Shown here: in pieces, positions 8,063-17,400 of the stretch
Layout: every line of letters starts with the position of its first letter
Numbering within the stretch: the first letter of the stretch is position 1
NCBI GenBank assembly: GCA_035646815.1
Contig: DASRON010000014.1
Coordinates: 1 to 63,180 of the forward strand
Direction: 5' to 3'
DNA: 63,180 bases
Source: GCA-002784865 sp035646815
Lineage (GTDB): Bacteria; Patescibacteriota; Microgenomatia; Levybacterales; UBA12049
Program-made: the position numbers and the translations under genes
Notes under the pieces: model-generated
Database searches by the model: none
The model's input: only the letters and a program-made list of their open reading frames with translations
Told to the model about the DNA's origin: nothing

Positions 8063-8785
8063 TTAAACTTTATCAAGTTTTGCCTTTATTACAAGTCTTT
8101 TCCAGGTAGTTCCTGGAGGAGTGCATGTTACAAGTGTAAGATATGAATCATCAAATCTTTGTTCAAACATAGAGATATCTGAAGTATCCACAACTGAAAT
8201 ATTGTATATTTTATAGATAAAGGTAAGTTTTGAAACCTCTACTTGTATTTCGTCTCCAACTCGAAGTTCATGAAGAGTTGCAAAAATAGTTTTGTAATCT
8301 TTGGGATTAAACCATTGAGGAAGAGTTGAATGTCCAAAAATCACAGCTGTCCCTTTTTGCGGAGGAATTGCAGTTCCTCCATAATTTACTAAATGGGCGG
8401 AAAGATTAGTATCAATTGTTGAAACAACAGCATCTTTAATTTCTAATTTTTGAATATTTAAAGCATAAGCTTGGATATCTTGATGTTGTTTTTGAAATTT
8501 TATATTCGGAAACCAGTTTTCGGCATTCGTGTAATCTGTTTGAGAAAAAACATTTGATGCTTGACTAATAAAACTGGTAATAAGTGAGCTGTTTAAGACA
8601 GTTGTTTTAGGAATTGGTGTTGCTAACTCTTGACTGGTAAAGGCATTTGCAAAATATACTTGCCAGGATATTAAAGGAAAGAAAATGTAGATTACAATAA
8701 ATCCACCAACGGTAATCATGAGAAAGCTTATTAATCTTGATGTTTTTTTAAAATTTAAGGAAGATTTTTTATAATATTTAGCCAT
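8063..8785 (-). CDS. Sortase family transpeptidase
   Basis: A 240-residue protein with one N-terminal membrane helix (about 20-40) and a C-terminal sortase fold. The catalytic triad is visible: His152 in VIFGHST, Cys221 in LVTCTPPG and Arg230 in WKRLVIKA. Sortases attach proteins to the cell wall or assemble pili. The order of the domain and the TCTPPG motif resemble class E/D-like sortases, but I cannot fix the class. It overlaps the stop of the upstream baseplate-J-type gene by eight bases, so that large membrane protein may be a partner. No LPXTG-type substrate is visible in the window. Confidence 0.9.
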   Translation of the reverse strand: MAKYYKKSSLNFKKTSRLISFLMITVGGFIVIYIFFPLISWQVYFANAFTSQELATPIPKTTVLNSSLITSFISQASNVFSQTDYTNAENWFPNIKFQKQHQDIQAYALNIQKLEIKDAVVSTIDTNLSAHLVNYGGTAIPPQKGTAVIFGHSTLPQWFNPKDYKTIFATLHELRVGDEIQVEVSKLTFIYKIYNISVVDTSDISMFEQRFDDSYLTLVTCTPPGTTWKRLVIKAKLDKV

Positions 8786-11123
8786 TAATATCCAAAGTAA
8801 TTTTTATTTTATTAGGATCTCTAGGCAGGAACTTTGGTATTAAAGGAAGTCTTGGAAAAAGACTAATTGTAGTATTTGTTACTTGTGGAAAGTTTTTAAA
8901 CATATTTTCTGCATCTGAGATAGATTTTCCACTAACTTCTTTAATCATCTTTTCTTGATCAATTTCAGGCATAAGTGTTGCCTTAATGTTTAAGTTTGCA
9001 GAGATAGCATCATCTCCATCTTTTTTACTATCCTTTACTTCTACATCGATATTGTCTTTGCTGATGATAAGTCCTTGTGGAATTTTACTTTTTAAAAGTA
9101 ATTCTGCAAAAGAAACAAGATCGTCTTTTTTATAAGAAAGAGCTTGATAATTCACGGTTCCTTTAATAGTTAATTTATCAGCTTCTTCATCTATGTCTTT
9201 ACTTAAATCTTTTTTAGAAACTAAAGCGTCTACAAAAACTGGAAGAAGTATTTTATCTTCAGAAATTTTATTATTTAATTCTTCCTTTGCCTTATCCTCA
9301 AGTTCTTTTATTAAGTCATTCTCAGCACGAACTACATCTTCTTTTGATACAACAGTTACTTCTTTTTTGTCTCCTCCTGAAAATGGATCGTCATTTTTCC
9401 CAATAATGTCTCCTGTGCTAAGGTTTGCAACTGAAAATTTTGTACCTGCGGGAAGATTATATTCTTTTCCTATTTCTCCTGCGGTAACTTCAATAGTTGC
9501 TGTAGTTGGCTGAGCGCTTGCATCTGCAGATGCAGATGCAATATTAACAGAATCATCTACTGTAAACTGAATATCATTTGGTGCGCCTATCACAGTTCCT
9601 GATTTAATAGTTGTTTCTTTTGTAAAGCGACTATAGAGAGTTATTTTTCCTTTTGCTTTTTCTCCTACTTCTTTTTTGCCGCTAACTGTTATAGTAGTCG
9701 ATCCGTCTTCTGAGATTGTTGTGAAAACACCCGCAATAATATTTTTGGAAACATCTGTTTTAGAAGAAGTAGAAAATGTTGCAGACTGTTTTATTTCTTC
9801 TATTTTTGGATCAATACTTAAAATAATATTTGCTCTTAAGGCAAAAAGATAATAAATAAAGAATATAATTAAAAGAATTATAATAATACCGGGAATTAAA
9901 AACATTTTATTTCCACGAATTATAGGAAAAAGATTAATGATAGATCTCGTTATTTCTTTTAAGCTTGCAAAAACAGATTCTTTTATAAAAGAAATACTTG
10001 ATAAAAAGTTTGGATGAGAGCTTTTTCTAGTGTCTTCTTCTGTAAATTCCGGAAAAGGTTTTCTAGTGTCTTCTTCTAAGACAGCGGTCTTAGGTTCTTC
10101 TCTTTTTTCATCTTTTATAGTGCTAATTGTTTCAACTTTTAATTCTTCATCGTCTTTTTTCTCTTCGATTAAATTATCTTTTGCAATATCTTTTTCTCCA
10201 AAACCAAAGTGATTTGCAGGAAAGGCCTTTTCTTCGTAGATTTTGTCTTCTATTGTTTTCTCTTCTTCTGGGAGTTTTTCTACCTCTTTTATCTCCTCTG
10301 GTTTTATCATTTCCTGTTTAGTTAATTCAGGAATATCATCTGCTTTTTTATATTCCATTATTCCTGGAGAAACAGCAAGACCCATCTGTTTTGCAGCACC
10401 ATTTATAACTGCCTTAATATCATAATTTGAAGCAAGTGTTAAGATTTGAGGAAGGTGAAGAAATGATAAGCTCTTACTCCACTGGTGTTTTATAAATTCC
10501 TGAGAAAGTTCTTTCTCTTGATCTGTAAAAATAATTACCCTTGAGGGAAGAATTTCTGGAACTTCAAAGTGTTTAAGAAGTGTATCTACAGTAAAGCTTG
10601 CTGATTCATGAATTTTTGATGCTTTTGCCTCCAGGATTTTACTTGCTTTTACCAAAGAAACTACAGTATTTTCTTTACTTATTTGGGCAAAAATAGTTGA
10701 GACTGGAGCACCTTCTTCTTTTTGAACAAGAGAAATAATTGCCTCAACAATTACTAAAAAACCAATTGGTTCAAGACTTAATTCATCACTTACTTTTTTT
10801 AATTTATCAAGATAGTCCTTTTTAACCTTATTGTCTTCAACCCAGTTTTCTTTTAAGGCAAAGATGGTTTTTTGAGTTTCAATATTTTCAGGAAGGGAAG
10901 TTTCTGCTCTTGATATCGCTTTGTCACAAATATTAAGTAATTCTTCAGAGGAAACATCTTCTATGGATTCTGAAAAATATTCTTCTCCTGATCCTACTAT
11001 TTTTATTACACCTGATAGCGTTTCGAAAACAACACCTATTGCTTTTTCATCCCTTAAGATTAAGGCAAGAAAATATTGTGGTTTTTCTTTTTTTTCAAAA
11101 AAAGAAAGGGAAGGTATTTTCAT
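8778..11123 (-). CDS. PilM-like / baseplate-J-like fused membrane protein
   Basis: A 781-residue protein in three parts. Residues about 1-250 look like a cytoplasmic actin/PilM-like fold. An acidic, low-complexity linker (about 255-395) follows, then a single membrane helix (about 407-428, MFLIPGIIIILLIIFFIYYL). The outer half contains a baseplate-J-like beta domain (KGKITLYSRFTKETTIKSGT and TAGEIGKEYNLPAGTKFSV) and a C-terminal alpha/beta region. Such proteins are widespread in CPR bacteria and are thought to span the envelope, but their role is unproven. The linker contains a repeated EEDTRK motif. It starts two bases after alaS ends and overlaps the sortase gene. Confidence 0.75.
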   Translation of the reverse strand: MKIPSLSFFEKKEKPQYFLALILRDEKAIGVVFETLSGVIKIVGSGEEYFSESIEDVSSEELLNICDKAISRAETSLPENIETQKTIFALKENWVEDNKVKKDYLDKLKKVSDELSLEPIGFLVIVEAIISLVQKEEGAPVSTIFAQISKENTVVSLVKASKILEAKASKIHESASFTVDTLLKHFEVPEILPSRVIIFTDQEKELSQEFIKHQWSKSLSFLHLPQILTLASNYDIKAVINGAAKQMGLAVSPGIMEYKKADDIPELTKQEMIKPEEIKEVEKLPEEEKTIEDKIYEEKAFPANHFGFGEKDIAKDNLIEEKKDDEELKVETISTIKDEKREEPKTAVLEEDTRKPFPEFTEEDTRKSSHPNFLSSISFIKESVFASLKEITRSIINLFPIIRGNKMFLIPGIIIILLIIFFIYYLFALRANIILSIDPKIEEIKQSATFSTSSKTDVSKNIIAGVFTTISEDGSTTITVSGKKEVGEKAKGKITLYSRFTKETTIKSGTVIGAPNDIQFTVDDSVNIASASADASAQPTTATIEVTAGEIGKEYNLPAGTKFSVANLSTGDIIGKNDDPFSGGDKKEVTVVSKEDVVRAENDLIKELEDKAKEELNNKISEDKILLPVFVDALVSKKDLSKDIDEEADKLTIKGTVNYQALSYKKDDLVSFAELLLKSKIPQGLIISKDNIDVEVKDSKKDGDDAISANLNIKATLMPEIDQEKMIKEVSGKSISDAENMFKNFPQVTNTTISLFPRLPLIPKFLPRDPNKIKITLDING
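10023..10077 (-). repeat. Short in-frame direct repeat in linker of the J-domain protein
   Basis: A 19-base unit occurs at 10023-10041 and again at 10059-10077, a 36-base period. It encodes the doubled EEDTRK motif in the acidic linker and probably arose by slippage. Confidence 0.7.
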
Positions 11124-11124
11124 A

Positions 11125-12936
11125 TTAAAAATTTACTTTTGCGTATATTCTTTTTAATCCGTGTCCTATATTTTCCTGCTTTATTATTTTAAACCTTTTT
11201 AGCTTCCCTGTAAAATCAACATGTGGTCCTCCGCAAATTTCTTTTGAATAATCTCCAATAGAATATACTTTTATTTTATCTTCATACTTTTTATTAAAGA
11301 GTCCTACAGCACCAAGTTCTTTTGCTTTTTCAAGTGGCATAATTTCAAATTTAACTGGTAAATTTTCTTTAATCTTTTCATTTACTATTTCCTCAATTTT
11401 TCCAAGCTCTTCATTGGTTAATCTTTGGTCAAAATTAAAATCAAACCTTACTCTTTCATTTGTAATATTTGATCCTGATTGATTTACTTTTTCTCCCAAT
11501 ATGTCTTTTAAAGCTTTATGAAGTAAATGAGTCACAGTATGTCCCATAACGGTTTGTTCTTCTGAGTCTGCTAGGCCTCCTTTAAACATACCAGAAGAAG
11601 CAGTTCTTGATAATTCTTTGTGTTTTTCAAATTCTTTTTTAAATTCATCAACATTTACTTTTTGCTTTTTTTTCTTCATCAGTTCAATTGTTATTTCTAG
11701 AGGAAAACCATAAGATTGATAGAGATCAAATGCCTCTTTGCCTGTCATTTTTTCCGTTTTTTCAATAATCCTAAGTCCCTTATCTAGGCTTTTACCAAAG
11801 CGGATAAGTTCACCAAAGAGGACTTCTGAGACTATTTTTAAATCTCTTGTTTTTTCTATTCTTTCAGGTTCAACTTCTTGCTCTATATTTAAGATTTCAT
11901 CTGCAATTGTTTTAAATTCTTCCGTAGGAGTAAAGTTTTTGGTTAATTCATGATACTTAATAACAGAACGTCTTATGAGTCTTCTTAAAACATATCCCTG
12001 TTCTTTATTTGAAGGTTTTACGCCAGAGAGGATTATAAAAATAGATGCTTTTAAATGGTCTGCGATTATTCGCATTGCAGATTTATCCTCATCGTATTTT
12101 TTACCACTTAATTCTTCGATTTTTTTAATTGCAGGAAAGTATAGAGAAGTTTTGAAAATATCTTGTTCGTTTTCTGCCGCTGCCAAAAGTCTCTCAAGTC
12201 CTCCGCCAAAATCAACGTTTTTTTGCGGAAGTTCAGAAAATTCGTCTTTTGTTTTAATAAATTCCATAAATACGGAATTTCCAATTTCCATATATCTTCC
12301 GCAGTCACAGTTAATATGACATTTACTATCTTTATATTTACTTTCTTCATGAATTTTAGGATCAGAGAAATCATAAAAAACCTCAGAATCAGGTCCTCCT
12401 GGTTCACCGATAGGCATTTTAGAAGGAATACCTGATCTAGACCACCAATTTTTATCTACTCCGTAAAGAAAGATTTTATTTTTTGAATCAATTCCTTCTT
12501 TTGCAAAAATTTCTTTCCAGATATCTTCAGATTCTGTATCTTTTGAAACATTTTTATTTCCTTCAAACACACTTACGTAAAGTTTTTCCTTAGAAATTTT
12601 TAATTCTTTTGTTAAAAAATCCCAGAACCAAGGAAGTTGTTCTTTTTTAAAATAACTACCTAATGACCAGTTGCCAAGCATTCTAAAAAAAGTAGTGTGT
12701 CTGTTGTCTCCAACTTCTTCAATATCTTGACTTCTAAAAGAGTCCTGAGAATTAACTAGTCTTTTACCACTGGGATGAGATTCACCAAGAAGATACGGAA
12801 CTAGGGGTTGCATTCCTGAAGATGTAAAAAGAGTAGTTGGATCATTTTCTGGAACTAAAGGTGCATTTTCAATTTGCTTATGCTCTCTTTTTTCAAAGAA
12901 ACTAATATATTTTTTAATTATTTCAAAAGCTGTCAT
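11125..12936 (-). CDS. alaS: Alanyl-tRNA synthetase, short form
   Basis: A class II synthetase that charges tRNA-Ala. The catalytic core is complete, with motif 1 region FTSSGMQPLVPYL, motif 2 region RHTTFFRMLGNWS and motif 3 region GGGLERLL. The editing domain is also present, with zinc ligands in HTVTHLLH (about residues 465-472) and CGGPH (about 565-570). At 603 residues it ends right after the editing domain, so the C-Ala (DHHA1) domain of the usual roughly 870-residue enzyme is missing. It leads the minus-strand envelope operon, and its -10 box lies six bases before the ATG. Confidence 0.95.
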   Translation of the reverse strand: MTAFEIIKKYISFFEKREHKQIENAPLVPENDPTTLFTSSGMQPLVPYLLGESHPSGKRLVNSQDSFRSQDIEEVGDNRHTTFFRMLGNWSLGSYFKKEQLPWFWDFLTKELKISKEKLYVSVFEGNKNVSKDTESEDIWKEIFAKEGIDSKNKIFLYGVDKNWWSRSGIPSKMPIGEPGGPDSEVFYDFSDPKIHEESKYKDSKCHINCDCGRYMEIGNSVFMEFIKTKDEFSELPQKNVDFGGGLERLLAAAENEQDIFKTSLYFPAIKKIEELSGKKYDEDKSAMRIIADHLKASIFIILSGVKPSNKEQGYVLRRLIRRSVIKYHELTKNFTPTEEFKTIADEILNIEQEVEPERIEKTRDLKIVSEVLFGELIRFGKSLDKGLRIIEKTEKMTGKEAFDLYQSYGFPLEITIELMKKKKQKVNVDEFKKEFEKHKELSRTASSGMFKGGLADSEEQTVMGHTVTHLLHKALKDILGEKVNQSGSNITNERVRFDFNFDQRLTNEELGKIEEIVNEKIKENLPVKFEIMPLEKAKELGAVGLFNKKYEDKIKVYSIGDYSKEICGGPHVDFTGKLKRFKIIKQENIGHGLKRIYAKVNF

Positions 12937-12942
12937 GCTTAA

Positions 12943-12951
12943 ATTATACCA
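12943..12951 (-). promoter_or_regulatory. alaS operon extended -10 (leaderless)
   Basis: On the minus strand, TGG precedes TATAAT (12948-12943), and six bases later comes the alaS ATG at 12936. No good -35 box is seen; the extended -10 may compensate. Confidence 0.6.
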
Positions 12952-12977
12952 TGTAAAAAAGAGATAGTAGCTGGGGG

Positions 12978-13412
12978 TTATTCGATAAATTTTTCGCCGT
13001 TTAGTTTTCTTATTGAAGAATCTACTACTCTTTGCATTACAGTAATATCTTGTTTTGTTTGAGGGGAAAGTTTGAGTTTTAGAATTTCTCTAAGACTAAA
13101 CCATTTATAGAAGTAATCCTTACAATCATATGCTTCTGTTTTTTTAACTTTTACATAAGAAATATAATTATTCTTTTTAAGTTCTTCGTGGTAATAATCG
13201 TAAACAGAAAAAATAGATTTTAACTCTATGTCTAGGCAAAAAAGAACTGCTACAAGGCGTTTAAAAGCTTCTTTTTCTGTTTCATTTTTTAAGCTTTTCA
13301 CGTAAGGAAGAGACCAGTTAGAATTTGGGTCAGTCTGTTTTTGTTTTTGCAAGAGAATTTGTTGAGTTCTTGAGTGGTAAAGAAATCCACTTGCATAAAA
13401 ATCTTTATGCAT
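12978..13412 (-). CDS. Degenerate Nudix-fold protein
   Basis: I start this at the second ATG (13412), because the TATAAT box at 13425-13420 overlaps the first ATG and lies seven bases before the second. The product is 144 residues. It keeps the Nudix scaffold (WSLP before the box position, then a helix), but the Nudix box is broken. The expected GG after WSLP is YV, and the REVxEE core reads KRLVAV. Metal binding and hydrolysis are therefore unlikely. A binding or regulatory role is possible, but nothing in the context suggests a ligand. Confidence 0.65.
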   Translation of the reverse strand: MHKDFYASGFLYHSRTQQILLQKQKQTDPNSNWSLPYVKSLKNETEKEAFKRLVAVLFCLDIELKSIFSVYDYYHEELKKNNYISYVKVKKTEAYDCKDYFYKWFSLREILKLKLSPQTKQDITVMQRVVDSSIRKLNGEKFIE

Positions 13413-13419
13413 TAGGTAC

Positions 13420-13425
13420 ATTATA
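13420..13425 (-). promoter_or_regulatory. -10 box of the degenerate Nudix gene
   Basis: TATAAT on the minus strand, seven bases before the ATG at 13412. It overlaps the upstream in-frame ATG at 13421 and so decides the start. Confidence 0.55.
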
Positions 13426-13515
13426 CCTTATTTTAAGGGAAAAATCTAGGTTAAGATAATTGCTAAGTTTAAAAAAATAGTTTTCATTATAAAAATATTG
13501 CTTGTAATTAAGTGG

Positions 13516-13521
13516 TATAAT
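13516..13521 (+). promoter_or_regulatory. Extended -10 of the PD-(D/E)XK gene (leaderless)
   Basis: TGGTATAAT with the hexamer at 13516-13521. The ATG follows after seven bases. The -35 region is weak. Confidence 0.55.
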
Positions 13522-13528
13522 TTTCTAT

Positions 13529-14284
13529 ATGTCTCAATATTATAATCCTAATCGAAAAAAATATTTATATAACCCCAACTCAACAGAATTATTTCGTTTG
13601 AGCAGAAGTAAGATTGATCTTTTTATAAATTGTCCCCGCTGTTTTTATTTAGATCGAAGATTAGGAGTCGGTCAGCCTCCAGGTTATCCTTTTTCATTAA
13701 ATTCTGCAGTAGATAAACTGTTAAAAAAAGAATTTGATATTCATAGAGCTAAAAAAACAGCACATCCCTTAATGACTGCTTATGGAATTGATGCAATACC
13801 TCTTGATCACGAGAAAATAGATGAGTGGAGAGATGCTATGAGGCGTGGAATAACTGCTAGAATTGACCATTCAAACGTTATTATTACAGGAGGAATAGAT
13901 GATGTTTGGATAAATTCAAAAGGGGAGTATTTGATTGTTGATTACAAGGCAACTTCTAAAGAAGAAGAAGTAACCTTAGATAAGGAATGGCAAGATGGAT
14001 ATAAAAGACAAATGGAGATATATCAATGGTTATTTAGAAAAAACGGCTATAAAGTGTCAGACACTGGATATTTTGTTTATTGCAATGGCATTACTGATAA
14101 AAAAGCATTTGATGCAAAACTAGAGTTTGATATAAAGATTTTGCCATACAAAGGAAGTGATTCATGGGTTGAAAAAACCATAAATGATGCAATTAATTGT
14201 TTAAAAGGAGATAAAATTCCAGAATCTGGAGAAGATTGTGATTATTGTAAATACAGAGAGGCAGTAAAAAACGTGGAGATTTAA
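13529..14284 (+). CDS. PD-(D/E)XK superfamily nuclease, RecB/Cas4-like
   Basis: A 251-residue protein with the core of the PDDEXK_1 family. The motifs are GGIDDVW (residues 121-127), LIVDYKAT (about 135-142) and QMEIYQWL (about 161-168). It also has CPRC at 35-38 and CDYC at 237-240, four cysteines placed at the two ends as in Cas4/AddB-type iron-sulfur nucleases, although the spacing differs. There are no cas genes nearby. A role in DNA repair or end processing is likely, and an Fe-S cluster is inference. Confidence 0.8.
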   Translation: MSQYYNPNRKKYLYNPNSTELFRLSRSKIDLFINCPRCFYLDRRLGVGQPPGYPFSLNSAVDKLLKKEFDIHRAKKTAHPLMTAYGIDAIPLDHEKIDEWRDAMRRGITARIDHSNVIITGGIDDVWINSKGEYLIVDYKATSKEEEVTLDKEWQDGYKRQMEIYQWLFRKNGYKVSDTGYFVYCNGITDKKAFDAKLEFDIKILPYKGSDSWVEKTINDAINCLKGDKIPESGEDCDYCKYREAVKNVEI

Positions 14285-14292
14285 TTTCCCTC

Positions 14293-14322
14293 TTGACAGG
14301 TAATATTTTTCTATGATATAGT
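14293..14322 (+). promoter_or_regulatory. rpoB-rpoC promoter
   Basis: Consensus TTGACA at 14293-14298, an 18-base spacer and TATAGT at 14317-14322. Transcription should start near 14329, leaving a leader of about 87 bases. Confidence 0.7.
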
Positions 14323-14338
14323 TTTATAACTTTATATA

Positions 14339-14398
14339 AAGGATTAAGAAAGAGGAGAGATCCTCAAGGCATTTTTTTTGTGTAAAACTTAAATCCTT
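14339..14398 (+). promoter_or_regulatory. Structured leader of the rpoBC operon
   Basis: AAGGATTAAG (14339-14348) can pair with CTTAAATCCTT (14388-14398) with one bulged base. Inside lies a GAGGA/TCCTC stem (14352-14365) capped by a GAGA tetraloop, then six bases and a run of eight T (14372-14379). It looks like an attenuator or a protein-binding leader controlling RNA polymerase synthesis; the mechanism is inference. Confidence 0.5.
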
Positions 14399-14415
14399 CT
14401 AAAGATGACTCTCAG

Positions 14416-17400
14416 ATGCCAAAGGTTGATAATAAAACAAACAACAATTTAAGAGAAAACTGGGGTAAGAATTATAAACTACTGCCTACGTTAGATTTAC
14501 TTGCCACTCAGAAAAAATCCTATCAATGGTTCCTTGATCAAGGAATTGCAGAGGTGCTTCAAGAAATTTCTCCTATTGACGATTTTACAGAAAAGAACTG
14601 GACAATGGTTCTTAAGGATTACAGATTTGGAAAAATTTCTAATACTTCAGGTTTATGCCTTACTAAGGGACTCACCTACGATGCCCCTCTCTACGTAAAT
14701 GCCACATTAATAAATAAAAAAACAGATTCAAAATTAGAACAAGAAGTTTTCTTGGGAGATATGCCACAAATGACAGATCGTGGAACATTTGTAGTTAACG
14801 GAATTGAAAGAGCAGTTGTAAGTCAATTAGTTAGATCTCCAGGAGTTTTCTTTACTGCAAATCAAGACAATGTAACTGGAAAAACTCTACATACGGCAGA
14901 AATAAGGCCAGTTCATGGATCTTGGCTTGAATTTTCAACAACAAGACATGAAACAATAATGGTTAAAATTGACAGAAGAAGAAAGTTTCCCGCAACTACA
15001 TTTTTAAGAGCAATCGGAATTTCTTCAAACGATGAGATAAAACAGAAGTTTGGAGAATTGGAAGCAGATGGAGAAACTTCTTACATTGCAAATACTTTGA
15101 AAAAAGATGATACAGGTGATTCCGCAACAGCACTTGTTGAAATTTTTAGAAAAATGCATCCCGGAGAGCCTGTAGTTTTAGATAAAGTAAGAGAAAGTTT
15201 TAACGGAATGTTTTTTAATTCAAGAAGATATGATTTAGGAAATGTTGGAAGATACAAGATGAATAAAAAACTCAAGAATGTTGACGGATTTATTCCTGCA
15301 GGAGAAGATATAAAAACATTAGCCCTTGATGATATTGTTGCATCAATAAAATACTTAATAGGACTTTCAAGAGGTAAAAATGGGATAGACGATATCGATA
15401 GTCTTTCAAACAGAAGAGTTAGATGTGTAGGAGAGCTAGTTGCAAATACTGCTTTTAGAATTGGTGCTTTAAGACTTGAAAGATCGGTTAAAGAAAGAAT
15501 GAGTTTGATTCAGCTTGATCAACCAACTTCTATTGCAGGACTTATTAATGCAAGACCGATTATGGCATCTATTAATGAGTTTTTTAGAACCTCTCAGCTT
15601 TCAACCATTCTTGATCAAACAAATCCTCTTTCAGAAATAGACAACTTAAACAGACTTACAGTAATGGGAACTGGTGGAATTTCAAGAGAAAGAGCAGCTT
15701 TCTCAATTCGTGATATTAATTCATCTCAATATGGAAGAATTTGCCCAATAAGAAGCCCTGAGGGACCAAATATTGGACTTGTTACTTACCTTGCATTGTA
15801 TGCAAAAGTTAACCACTTTGGATTTTTAGAAACTCCATACAGAAGAGTAATTCATGAGAAAAAAGGTAAGAAAACCATAACAAGGGTAACAGAGGAACTT
15901 ATTTATCTTGATGCAGAAGATGAAAGAAATTATTACATCACTCATACAAGAGTTCTAGAAGATGACGGGACCATTGTGCATGTTCGTGTTCCAGCAAGAC
16001 ATAAGGGAGACTTTATTGAAACAGATAAGGAGAATATTGAATATATTGATATTGTTCCAAGACAAGTTGTTGGATCAGCAGCATCTTTAATTCCTTTTGT
16101 TTCGCATGATGAAGCAAACAGAGCTCTTATGGGAACTCACATGCAATGTCAAGCAGTTCCTCTTTTAAAACCTAAAAGTCCGATTGTAGGAACTGGTATG
16201 GAGAAAGAAATATCTCAAGTTATGAACAGGGTAATAAGAGCTCCTTTTGATGCAACTGTTATTTTTGCAGATGCAAATAGAGTAACAATTAAAGGAAAAG
16301 GTAAAAAAGAAGAAGAGACATATACGATTGATTCTTTTAAAAGAACTTCTCAGGCAACTGCATACACACAGAAAGCAATGGTTGTGACAGGACAAAAAGT
16401 TAAAAAAGGAGATTTATTAATTGATGGTCCAGCATCTCAAAATGGGGAACTTGCTTTGGGTCAAAATTTAATTATTGCTTATACTTCGTTTGATGGACTT
16501 GGATATGAAGATGCTATTGTTATTTCTGACAGACTTGTTAAAGAAGATGTTTTGTCATCTATCCATATTGAAAAATATGAAGCAGCAGTTGTTGAAACAA
16601 AACTTGGCCCTGAAGAAACAACCAGAGACATTCCAAATGTTTCAGAAGAAGATTTAGCAAATCTTGACGAGGAAGGAATTGTAGTTGTTGGATCAGAAGT
16701 TTCCTCAGGTGATATTATTGTTGGAAAAATTGCTCCAAAAGGAGAAACAGAACTTACTGCAGAAGAAAGACTTTTAAGAGCAATTTTTGGAGAGCAAGCA
16801 AGAGAAGTAAGAGATACTTCATTAAGAATGCCTCATGGAGAACGTGGAACTGTTATTAATGTACAAATTTTAGATCGAAAAAAAGGTGATGAGTTAGAGC
16901 CAGGAGCTTTAAGAAAAATTATTGTTGAAGTGGCACAGCTAAGACATGTAGTTGTTGGTGATAAGCTTGCTGGAAGACACGGAAACAAAGGAGTTATTTC
17001 AAAAATTCTTCCTGAAGTTGACATGCCACATCTTGTAGACGGAACACCAGTTGATATAATAATATCTCCTGTTTCCGTACTTGCTCGTATGAATTTAGGT
17101 CAGCTTTTAGAGGCTCATCTTGGAATTGCTGGATATAAATTAAATGATAAATACGCAATCCCTGTCTTTGAAAAAATAAAAGAAGAAAAAATTATAGATG
17201 CCTTAAAAAGAGCAGGTTTTCCAGTAAATGGAAAAGCATTGCTTTACGATGGAAGAACAGGAAAATCTTATGATAAGCCAGTAGTTGTTGGAATTGAATA
17301 CATGATGAAGTTAATACATATGGTAGAAGATAAAACCCATGCAAGATCAACTGGCCCGTATTCTTTAGTTACGCAACAGCCGTTAGGAGGAAAGGCACAA

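Noticed and set aside
13529..14284. Cas4 of a CRISPR system
   Set aside because: No repeats, spacers or other cas genes occur in the window, and the cysteine layout is not the Cas4 one.
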